DNA of 5,820 nt, taken from positions 1 to 5,820 of the forward strand of contig JAHHKH010000406.1 in assembly GCA_018679695.1 (NCBI GenBank). The letters run 5' to 3'. This DNA comes from Maribacter sp. (GTDB taxonomy: Bacteria > Bacteroidota > Bacteroidia > Flavobacteriales > Flavobacteriaceae). The notes under the pieces were generated by a model that did not search any database, was not told the DNA's origin, and was given only the letters and a program-made list of their open reading frames with translations. Every line of letters begins with the position of its first letter. Within the stretch, counting starts at the first letter, position 1. Shown here piece by piece: positions 1 to 5,416 of this stretch. A program made the position numbers and the translations under genes.

Positions 1-43
1 GGGTACCAAATTTAGATTCTGTTGAAGCAAGCGTTTTATCCAT
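1..43 (-). CDS. Possible N-terminus of a gene leaving the left edge
   Basis: An ATG on the minus strand at 43 opens a frame that stays open to the window edge and reads MDKTLASTESKFGT. A short polar N-terminus ending in KFGT resembles the start of bacterial SLC12-like cation-chloride cotransporter or amino acid permease proteins, where a similar segment precedes the first membrane helix. That resemblance is from memory and rests on four residues. Only 14 codons are visible, so the frame could be chance. It would lie downstream of the antiporter gene on the same strand, with a 221-bp gap. No convincing promoter was found upstream. Confidence 0.3.
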   Translation of the reverse strand, partial: MDKTLASTESKFGT

Positions 44-264
44 AATTGAATTTAAGACAATTTAATGTAATTAGTAACAAATAATTATTCTTGTGCGTTA
101 ATCACTTACTTATTTTTTAAACTTCAAAATTAGTTAGGGCGTTTTGAAGCCGATTCAAAGGCTAATGAGCTGGTAATTATGAAAAATCAATACTGAAAAA
201 CATCTAAGGCACAATACTGATTTAGCTAGATAGAAGAATTAAGAGTATTTTGTATTCTGATCGT
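44..264. other. Intergenic gap, 221 bp, no gene seen
   Basis: No plausible ORF was found on either strand. The only structure seen is an inverted repeat, CTTCAAAA at 122-129 and TTTTGAAG at 142-149, with a 12-base spacer. Its stem is AT-rich and lacks a following T-run on the minus strand, so it is a poor terminator candidate for the antiporter gene that ends at 265. Confidence 0.5.
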
Positions 265-1449
265 TCAATTTTTTTTAATTCTTTTTAATGCTATCAATCG
301 CTCTGTCAAGGTTATCCAAAAGGGACTGATAATTAGGGTAAGCGAAATCAAACTAATGGTAAACTTGTAACCATAACTTTCTATAATATGCAAACTATAT
401 GCAGATGCACTTATCAAAAAACTCAATTCGCCAATCTGGGCAAGAAGCGCACCACCTAAAAAAGCCTCTTTCCAAGGGCATGAAAATAACCGAAGAATGA
501 TAGTATTGATTAAGTGATTGGTGATGTACACGCTAAGAATAACTGCGCTTAACGCATATACATGTTCGTAGATGAAATTAAAATCCAACTGTAATCCGAT
601 ACTGATAAAAAAGATAGCCACGAAAAGGACCCTGAATGAATCTAGGGTGTCATGAATCCAATGGGCCGCCTGTGAGGCATGCATTACCATTCCGCCCACG
701 AAAGCTCCCAATGCAGCGGATAGGCCGAATACTGAGGACACCAATGCTCCACCAAAGCAAAATAAAATAGCCAGAAAAACCTGAAGTTCATGGTCGTTTT
801 CAATGGTTTTTGAAAAAGGTAGTTGAATGGTCTTTTTTGAATAAATATAAATGAGCACGCTTACGATAATCAGACCTCCGACAACCATGGTAATAATATT
901 TTCCGTTGATTCTTCTTTACCCGCAATTGCTGAGGTTATGATTAAGAGCGGCACAATGATAATATCTTGCATCAATAGTATGCTCAATACATTCTTTCCG
1001 ATACGTGAATTTATCAAGTTATTATCTGAAAGTATTTTGATGATAACTGCAGAACTACTTAGAGCTATTACAAATCCGATTATGATGGAACGTTCAATAC
1101 TCCAATTAAAAAAATAGCCAATCCCCAGAAGTATCAAAACACTTGTAGCAACCTGTAAAAATGTGCCAATGGCGGCAACCTTCCACTGCTTTATTATTTC
1201 CGGCAAGCTAATCTCCATGCCTACGAAGAACAAAAGCAGAATGATTCCTATTTCGCCCAAACGGTCAATTATAATCGTATCGGCTATATATCCCAATCCA
1301 TATTTTCCTAGAATGGCACCAATTAAAATATAACCAATAATATAGGGTTGCTTTAATTTCTTAAGAAGTAAGCCAACTGCCATAATGACTATGGCCAAGA
1401 TTGAGATAAGTCCAATTGTCGGGTCAAAATTTGCGCTAAACGAAATCAT
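265..1449 (-). CDS. CPA2-family (Kef-like) cation/proton antiporter, membrane domain only
   Basis: A 394-residue, almost wholly hydrophobic protein with about 12 membrane helices, expected in the inner membrane. It would exchange K+ or Na+ for H+ in pH and salt homeostasis. Family landmarks: LLLFFVGMEIS (71-81); the helix ALSSSAVIIKIL (129-140); QD at 161-162, where D162 matches the ion-binding Asp of CPA2 antiporters; GAFVGGMVMHAS (248-259); VAIFFISIGLQLDF (277-290); and LLAQIGELSFL (335-345). Gln before Asp is the KefB/KefC/GerN pattern, as opposed to the Asn-Asp or Asp-Asp of many Na+/H+ exchangers. The chain ends soon after the last helix (RIKKN), with no TrkA-N/RCK domain, unlike KefB/KefC of about 600 residues. 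The ATG at 1449 gives a sensible extracytoplasmic start before helix 1. Upstream there is only a 7/8 match to the -7 element (CAGATTTG on the minus strand, 1511-1504). Ion preference cannot be read from sequence. Confidence 0.92.
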   Translation of the reverse strand: MISFSANFDPTIGLISILAIVIMAVGLLLKKLKQPYIIGYILIGAILGKYGLGYIADTIIIDRLGEIGIILLLFFVGMEISLPEIIKQWKVAAIGTFLQVATSVLILLGIGYFFNWSIERSIIIGFVIALSSSAVIIKILSDNNLINSRIGKNVLSILLMQDIIIVPLLIITSAIAGKEESTENIITMVVGGLIIVSVLIYIYSKKTIQLPFSKTIENDHELQVFLAILFCFGGALVSSVFGLSAALGAFVGGMVMHASQAAHWIHDTLDSFRVLFVAIFFISIGLQLDFNFIYEHVYALSAVILSVYITNHLINTIILRLFSCPWKEAFLGGALLAQIGELSFLISASAYSLHIIESYGYKFTISLISLTLIISPFWITLTERLIALKRIKKN

Positions 1450-1587
1450 GAAATAAAAAATTGTCCTAGGATTATATTTTAATGGTTTAAATCAATTTGC
1501 GTGCAAATCTGTATTAATAAAATTAGGAATTAAAGAAAAGGAATGCAGATGAATTGTTTGGAAAAAGGTATTGATTGTCTAAGAAAA
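1450..1587. other. Short intergenic region upstream of the antiporter
   Basis: This stretch is AT-rich and separates the decayed ORF from the antiporter start. The only promoter-like element seen is a 7/8 match to TAnnTTTG on the minus strand (CAGATTTG, 1511-1504), with no clear -33 TTG. Nothing else is recognisable. Confidence 0.35.
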
Positions 1588-1854
1588 TTATAGGTCAACA
1601 TCTTCCTGCACCTCCTCATTTCCGAATGTTCTCAAATATCTTCTTCATACTTATATGGACCAATCTTCTATAACAGATTTTTTTATAAGATAAACCGTTT
1701 CATTGAGTAATAAGTTTACACAGTCCTCCAATGCGTTATTAAAGTTACTGAAACTCACAATATCGCTTTCTATAAATCCCTGCGGATATTGTTAGGCAAT
1801 TGCCTGAACATCCTCAGTTGTAATATACTCAAAATTAACAGCTATTTTTTTCAT
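1588..1854 (-). pseudogene. Broken small acidic ORF (nonsense plus probable frameshift)
   Basis: From an ATG at 1854 the minus strand reads MKKIAVNFEYITTEDVQAIA, hits TAA at 1794-1792, and continues in the same frame with QYPQGFIESDIVSFSNFNNA and then 26 more protein-like residues to a second TAA at 1653-1651. Beyond that, a neighbouring frame gives KYEEDI, and the first frame resumes as NEEVQEDVDL before a TAA at 1590-1588. The first stop is one base from a Glu or Gln codon. The residue composition (few rare residues, amphipathic start, acidic tail) is that of a real small cytoplasmic protein. It recalls small uncharacterised flavobacterial proteins with an MKKI...IT...V...FP.G..-like start, though the family cannot be named. 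The palindrome at 1988-2003 lies upstream and may once have driven it. No function is assigned. It could also be noncoding, but the length of clean frame on both sides of the first stop argues otherwise. Confidence 0.55.
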
Positions 1855-1967
1855 AGGATTACGATATTTCAAAAAACAACAAACTGTTCCATTTAATGAG
1901 CATTAATACAAATACCAATAGGTAACCTGACCATTTGAAATTAAAACACCCAAAAATGTAAAAATAT

Positions 1968-1975
1968 CAAATTTA
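1968..1975 (-). promoter_or_regulatory. Bacteroidota -7 element (TAnnTTTG)
   Basis: The minus strand carries TAAATTTG, a full match to the known Bacteroidota -7 consensus. It sits about 115 bp before the ATG of the broken ORF at 1854. No clear -33 TTG is present at the usual distance, and the palindrome at 1988-2003 occupies that position. It may be a remnant promoter. Octamers like this arise by chance fairly often in AT-rich DNA. Confidence 0.35.
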
Positions 1976-1987
1976 GCATGTTTGGAT

Positions 1988-2003
1988 AGCTACCCAAGTA
2001 GCT
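1988..2003. promoter_or_regulatory. Palindromic operator-like site, copy 2
   Basis: AGCTAC at 1988-1993 and GTAGCT at 1998-2003 form a perfect 6-bp inverted repeat around CCAA. Read on the minus strand the core is GCTACTTGGGTAGC, which differs at one base from GCTACTTAGGTAGC of the palindrome at 3137-3160. At 29.5 bp from its centre on the minus strand lies TATTTTTA (1966-1959), a 7/8 match to the -7 element. A full match, TAAATTTG (1975-1968), is nearer, at 20.5 bp. Both point toward the broken ORF starting at 1854. On the plus strand, TACTTTG starts 29.5 bp away at 2025 but has one base too few to match TAnnTTTG, and no gene follows it. The site is inferred to bind the same dimeric regulator as copy 1. 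Confidence 0.55.
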
Positions 2004-2057
2004 GTTCCTTTAAATTTCCTATGCTACTTTGCCTTATGATTTTTAAAATATCAGCCA

Positions 2058-2540
2058 TTAATAAAAATGGTTGTATTTGGGATCTGTCATGACCGCCTCG
2101 AGTTTTTCATAGCCTACCCGGTCAATCATTCTGGTAGAGGCTTGGTTATTCGATTTGCTGATCATCAACCGCATATCTTTTTTAACCTCGGGAGTTTCTA
2201 TGAGCTCGCCTTCCTCAATAGCATCCATGGCCGCCAATAAGGTGGCTATTTTGGGCAAACTGGCAGCATACATCATGTAGCTGCCGTTGATACGGGCAAA
2301 TCGCCCATTAGCGGGATTGCTTAAGTCAACTATACCTACGGCCATTTTCTTTTGATCGATCAAATACCTCCATTGGTAATTCGACCTTAGCTCACTTTCC
2401 AAATCTTCTTGGAGTAAGGAGTCGACAACGCTGCGCAAGGGTATGATTTTAGCATCATCCATTTGAATGGGCTAATCGTTTTGCGCAAACATGCAAAAGC
2501 CAATCATGAAAAAGAGAAAAAAAATTGATTTTATTTTCAT
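2058..2540 (-). pseudogene. Class A beta-lactamase-like serine hydrolase, nonsense and C-terminal truncation
   Basis: From an ATG at 2540 the minus strand encodes a typical Sec signal peptide: MKIKS, then a hydrophobic run FFLFFMIGFCMF, then AQND at the cleavage region. A TAG follows at 2474-2472. The same frame continues without a break as PIQMDDAKIIPLRS for 138 codons to a TAA at 2060-2058. The body holds the serine-hydrolase nucleophile motif S-x-x-K as SLPK in YAASLPKIATLLAA, and SNN (in ISKSNNQAST) in the position of the class A SDN motif. It ends in DPKYNHFY, where homologues go on for over 100 residues containing the KTG-type motif. So the product would lack both export and the back half of the active site. 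TAG could be a C-to-T change of a Gln codon. An internal ATG at 2462 could give a cytoplasmic 134-residue fragment, but it is unlikely to work. Relatives cleave peptidoglycan peptides or beta-lactams; this copy should be inactive. A sequencing error could explain the TAG but not the missing half. Confidence 0.85.
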
Positions 2541-2564
2541 TGATATGCAAGGGTTAAAGCAATT

Positions 2565-2572
2565 CAAATGTA
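2565..2572 (-). promoter_or_regulatory. Bacteroidota -7 element of the serine hydrolase pseudogene
   Basis: The minus strand carries TACATTTG, a full match to TAnnTTTG, 25 bp before the ATG at 2540. This implies a short leader. No clear -33 TTG is visible. The promoter looks intact although the gene is broken, which fits recent decay. Confidence 0.45.
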
Positions 2573-2656
2573 CTTTATAAAACGTTTGTATTACTGTTAA
2601 TATTAGCGAAGTGCCTATTCTCGAAAATCGCACAAGAATGCCTTAGGGAAAAGCTT

Positions 2657-2688
2657 GGGTCGAAAAAATCCGTTAATTTTTTCGACCC
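2657..2688 (-). terminator. Strong hairpin, terminator of the small secreted protein gene
   Basis: GGGTCGAAAAAAT at 2657-2669 and ATTTTTTCGACCC at 2676-2688 form a perfect 13-bp inverted repeat with a 6-base loop. It starts 40 bp past the stop of the minus-strand gene that ends at 2729. On the minus strand the stem has a GC-rich base (GGGTCG/CGACCC) and an A/T upper half, so the T-run lies inside the right arm. This is an intrinsic-terminator-like shape, and it is symmetric enough to act in both directions. Confidence 0.75.
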
Positions 2689-2728
2689 TAACGAATCAAT
2701 TTCCGCCAAAACGTGACTTACTTTTCTA

Positions 2729-3031
2729 TTATTCGGCAAGTTTCATGCCCACGATAATGTTGATGCTAATCTCATCCCCTTCTTCGTCTTCTTCTGTATC
2801 AGTGGTATAGGTAATCATAAAAACCTTGCCCTTGTATGCTTCGCCCAATAGATCAAATTGTGCCAATACATCCTTTTCTGTTTGGGCAAATTCCATAGTA
2901 TACCCATCTTTATCCGTGAAATAATAAATACCATCCAAATGTTCGTTAAAAGTGGCTTTAACTGTTTCTTGTGCGACTGCTGTTGTTGCCATTGAAGTGA
3001 TTGCAATTAAAAATACAAAGAGAGTTTTCAT
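2729..3031 (-). CDS. Small secreted acidic protein of unknown function
   Basis: A 100-residue protein with a clear Sec signal peptide: MKTLFV, hydrophobic FLIAITSMA, then TTAVA before QE, so cleavage after AVA (about residue 20) would leave an 80-residue mature protein. The mature part alternates strand-like segments (GIYYFTD, YTMEFAQ, KVFMITYTT) and has a very acidic patch, TDTEEDEEGDE, at about residues 77-87, followed by ISINIIVGMKLAE. There are no cysteines in the mature part and no lipobox. The pattern suggests a small beta-rich periplasmic or surface protein, possibly cation-binding, but no family is recognised. The start is supported by the signal peptide and by AAAGGA (minus strand, 3044-3039) seven bases before the ATG, a stronger Shine-Dalgarno than its neighbours have. 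The gene is divergent from the PLP-enzyme operon and appears to share its palindromic operator. Confidence 0.85.
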   Translation of the reverse strand: MKTLFVFLIAITSMATTAVAQETVKATFNEHLDGIYYFTDKDGYTMEFAQTEKDVLAQFDLLGEAYKGKVFMITYTTDTEEDEEGDEISINIIVGMKLAE

Positions 3032-3111
3032 TTTTTCATCCTTTATTAAGTTAATATGGGTGTAAGAGGACGGTATTTGGTCATCTTAAAAATATTCCTT
3101 CTTACTATTCA

Positions 3112-3119
3112 TAAATATA
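3112..3119 (-). promoter_or_regulatory. Probable -7 element for the secreted protein gene
   Basis: The minus strand carries TATATTTA, a 7/8 match to TAnnTTTG, about 80 bp before the ATG at 3031. Its first T is 29.5 bp from the centre of the palindrome at 3137-3160, the same distance as the plus-strand element at 3178. A GTTTG on the minus strand (3140-3136), partly inside the palindrome arm, could serve as a weak -33. Confidence 0.4.
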
Positions 3120-3136
3120 GTCGTTTGCGAAAGCTC

Positions 3137-3160
3137 AAACTGCTACTTAGGTAGCAGTTT
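3137..3160. promoter_or_regulatory. Perfect palindromic operator between divergent genes, copy 1
   Basis: AAACTGCTAC at 3137-3146 and GTAGCAGTTT at 3151-3160 form a perfect 10-bp inverted repeat around TTAG. The centre is 29.5 bp from the first base of a -7 element on each strand (3119 minus, 3178 plus). This puts it near -42 for both start sites if transcription begins a few bases past the -7 element. That is the place of a class II activator, which fits the lack of good -33 TTG motifs. The shape (TAC, four bases, GTA, with symmetric flanks) suits a dimeric helix-turn-helix regulator, possibly of the LuxR/GerE type. The regulator is not in this window. A transcribed hairpin is less likely because no gene reads into it. 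Confidence 0.65.
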
Positions 3161-3177
3161 TTACAAAACCCAAAAGG

Positions 3178-3185
3178 TACATTTG
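3178..3185 (+). promoter_or_regulatory. Bacteroidota -7 element for the PLP/dgcN/dgcA operon
   Basis: TACATTTG is a full match to the Bacteroidota consensus TAnnTTTG, 75 bp before the ATG at 3261. At the -33 position there is only a T-run (3158-3162) overlapping the right arm of the palindrome, so the promoter probably needs an activator. Confidence 0.55.
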
Positions 3186-3260
3186 TAGATTACTGAAAGT
3201 TAGCTCAGTCAGCACTTCCGAGGTCAATTTTGATGTATATTCACCGGAAAAACCAATATA

Positions 3261-4322
3261 ATGAATTTAAGGGACGGCGTAAAAAATGCCGATAACAAGG
3301 TATCATTGGAAAGCAATAGACTGGCGACTTTCGTCAAGGATAAAAGCAAATCTTTGGTCGATAGAATAGAGGGTTTCGAAGATATCATTAGCCTTGAAGT
3401 TGGGGATACAGGCCTTTCTAGAGCGAAAACCCTTGAACGTGAATTCAATCTTCGGCAACTTTTCATCAAATATGAAGGCGATAACCCTACGGGCACCCAG
3501 AAAGACCGTATCGCATTTGCGCAAATATATGATGCCCTTAGACGGGAGTATGAAGTAGTTTCTCTAGCTACATGTGGTAATTATGGTGTTGCTATGGCGT
3601 TAGCTGCTGGTTTGGGCGGCATTCAATGTAAAATTTACATTCCGGAGACCTATCACACAGAGCGAGTTTTTGAAATGGAAGTACTGGGGGCGAAAATCAT
3701 CAGACTTCCTGGAAGCTATGAAGAAGTAGTGAAGCGAAGCAGTGAATTGGCTCAACAGCATGGTTGGTACGATGCCAACCCTGGTGGGGCCAATACACCA
3801 CTGCAAATTTCTGCTTATGCGCAAATTGCCTATGAAATTTATGAGGATTTGGGAGATGCTCCTAAATACTGTGCCGCACCTGTTTCTAACGGTACTTTGT
3901 TTGCAGGAATCTATAGAGGCTTTGCAAGTCTATATAAAAAGGGGAAGACATCGAGAATACCAAAAATGGTAGCCGCTTCCTCGACCAGAAAAAATCCCAT
4001 AGTACAATCTTTTATTCAAGGGTTGGATTATTGTAAGGATTTAAATCCTGAAGTTATAAAAGAGACTAAATACAATGAACCTTTGATTAATTGGCATAGT
4101 TTTGACGGGGAAGAAGCTTTGTATGCGATTCAGAAATCCAAGGGGCAAGCCTACAATGTAAGTGATAAAAAAATGAGGGAAATGAGTTCTATTTTATTGA
4201 AAAAAGAGGGCTTTCGTATACTGCCAGCTTCCACTGCGGGGTTGATAGGCCTTTTAGATTTGCACGAAAAAATAAATTTTGAGCCAGACCGTTTTGTGGC
4301 GGTACTCACGGCGAAACAATAA
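3261..4322 (+). CDS. Threonine-synthase-like PLP enzyme (fold type II)
   Basis: A 353-residue cytoplasmic protein of the tryptophan-synthase-beta superfamily. NPTGTQKDR (75-83) is the threonine-synthase-type PLP motif, with K81 as the Schiff-base lysine. TCGNYG (104-109) stands at the usual SSGN-x-G substrate/cofactor loop. The phosphate-binding glycine-rich loop is SNGT (209-212) in PVSNGTLFAGIYRG. PASTAG (322-327) probably supplies the Ser/Thr that contacts the pyridine nitrogen. The N-terminal stretch before about residue 45 is short, and no ACT or other regulatory domain is present. Known members of this fold make threonine, cysteate or diaminopropionate products or racemise or deaminate serine, and the sequence does not choose between these. 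True housekeeping threonine synthase is unlikely, since hom/thrB are absent. It is the first gene of an operon with DgcN- and DgcA-like genes (8-bp gap to the next), so its substrate is probably a D-, N-acyl or other unusual amino acid. The ATG has a weak Shine-Dalgarno and no earlier in-frame start was found. Confidence 0.88.
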   Translation: MNLRDGVKNADNKVSLESNRLATFVKDKSKSLVDRIEGFEDIISLEVGDTGLSRAKTLEREFNLRQLFIKYEGDNPTGTQKDRIAFAQIYDALRREYEVVSLATCGNYGVAMALAAGLGGIQCKIYIPETYHTERVFEMEVLGAKIIRLPGSYEEVVKRSSELAQQHGWYDANPGGANTPLQISAYAQIAYEIYEDLGDAPKYCAAPVSNGTLFAGIYRGFASLYKKGKTSRIPKMVAASSTRKNPIVQSFIQGLDYCKDLNPEVIKETKYNEPLINWHSFDGEEALYAIQKSKGQAYNVSDKKMREMSSILLKKEGFRILPASTAGLIGLLDLHEKINFEPDRFVAVLTAKQ

Positions 4323-4330
4323 ATTGAAAA

Positions 4331-5416
4331 ATGAAAAAAGTAATTGATGGAAAGGCATTGGTATACTGCGAAGGAGCGTTCAACACCCCGAATGGTAAAA
4401 CTGCCCATGGCTTGGTAAGGTTTACGGAACGATATGAAGTTGTTGGGGTTATCGACAGTAAGTATGCTGGGAAAGATGCAGGGCAGGTACTAGACCAAAA
4501 GGCAAATGGCATCCCAATATTCAAAAGTATCGCTGCGGCCACCAAAAAACTAACGGATACAGGAAAACTACCCGAATACTTCGTGATTGGTCTAGCTCCT
4601 GATGGTGGAAGATTGCCTGCCGCAGCGAAAACTTCAATAAAACAAGCGATTGAAATGGGTTGGAACATCGATAGCGGCCTACATGATTTTTTGACCAACG
4701 ATCGGCCCCTCATGGGGTTAGCGGACGATTGCCGCGTTAAAGTACGGGATATACGTAAAACACCCGATAGGGATAAGCTCCATTTTTTTACAGGGGAAAT
4801 CGAAAAAGTAGATTGTCTAAAATTGGCCATTTTGGGCACCGATTCGGCGTTGGGAAAGCGAACGACCGCATGGATATTAGTACATGGTTTTAGGAATGCA
4901 GGCTTAAAAGCAGAAATGATAGGAACTGGTCAAACGGCTTGGCTGCAGGGGGCTAAATACAGTATGGTAATGGATAGCTGCATCAATGACTTTGTATCGG
5001 GCGAAATAGAACATGCCGTGATAAGTGCTTATAAAAATGAAGATCCTGATGTTATCGTGATTGAAGGGCAAGGGAGTCTCATGAATCCTGCATACCCTGG
5101 GGGCTTTGAAATACTCGCTGCAGGCCGACCTGATTATGTGGTACTGCAACACGCCCCCAAACGTCTGGAATATGATGGTTTCCCGGGGTATAAAATGCAT
5201 TCGCTAAAAGAGCAGATCAATGCTATTCAAGTCATTTCTGGAAAGCAAGTGATAGCCGTAACCGTGAACCATGAATTGATGGTTCCGGAAGAAATACTAC
5301 CAGCTTGTGAAGCGATTACCAAGGAAACTGGTTTGCCTTCATTTGATGTGTTAGCGCACGGAGCCGATAAATTGATTTCACTTTTGAAAGATAAAATAAA
5401 GGCTAAAAAACAGTAA
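4331..5416 (+). CDS. dgcN: DUF1611 P-loop protein, DgcN-like (D-glutamate N-acetyltransferase family)
   Basis: A 361-residue protein with the two-part DUF1611 layout. A Rossmann-like N-terminal domain (about 1-150) contains YEVVGVIDSKYAGKDAG (35-51) and YFVIGLAPDGGRLP (83-96). The C-terminal P-loop domain starts at GTDSALGKRTT (169-179), with GTGQTAWLQG (198-207) and a Walker-B-like strand VIVIEGQGSLMNPAYPG (241-257). Length and motifs are normal for the family. Work on marine Proteobacteria assigned the DUF1611 protein DgcN to acetylation of D-glutamate, followed by conversion of N-acetyl-D-Glu to N-acetyl-L-Glu by DgcA. The adjacent epimerase-like gene here supports the same class. Substrate identity is inferred and could differ in Bacteroidota: the P-loop would equally suit an ATP-using ligase or kinase step. 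It lies 8 bp after the PLP enzyme, and its stop overlaps the next start (TAATG), indicating co-translation. Confidence 0.85.
   Translation: MKKVIDGKALVYCEGAFNTPNGKTAHGLVRFTERYEVVGVIDSKYAGKDAGQVLDQKANGIPIFKSIAAATKKLTDTGKLPEYFVIGLAPDGGRLPAAAKTSIKQAIEMGWNIDSGLHDFLTNDRPLMGLADDCRVKVRDIRKTPDRDKLHFFTGEIEKVDCLKLAILGTDSALGKRTTAWILVHGFRNAGLKAEMIGTGQTAWLQGAKYSMVMDSCINDFVSGEIEHAVISAYKNEDPDVIVIEGQGSLMNPAYPGGFEILAAGRPDYVVLQHAPKRLEYDGFPGYKMHSLKEQINAIQVISGKQVIAVTVNHELMVPEEILPACEAITKETGLPSFDVLAHGADKLISLLKDKIKAKKQ

Noticed and set aside
122..149. 8-bp inverted repeat (CTTCAAAA/TTTTGAAG) as terminator of the antiporter gene
   Set aside because: AT-rich stem, 12-base loop, more than 110 bp past the stop and no T-run after it on the minus strand.
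851..1117. Open frame of 88 codons on the plus strand
   Set aside because: It lies wholly antisense inside the antiporter gene and has no family-like motif.
2058..2462. Functional 134-residue protein from the internal ATG at 2462
   Set aside because: The frame runs upstream through a single TAG into a perfect signal peptide, and the C-terminal catalytic half is absent, so a pseudogene explains it better.
2598..2605. TAATATTA palindrome centred 29.5 bp from the -7 element of the serine hydrolase pseudogene
   Set aside because: It matches the spacing of the operator copies but not their core, and 8-bp A/T palindromes are common in such DNA.
4306..4839. 177-codon minus-strand open frame
   Set aside because: It is antisense across the PLP-enzyme/dgcN junction; the plus-strand proteins have clear motifs, so this is a shadow.
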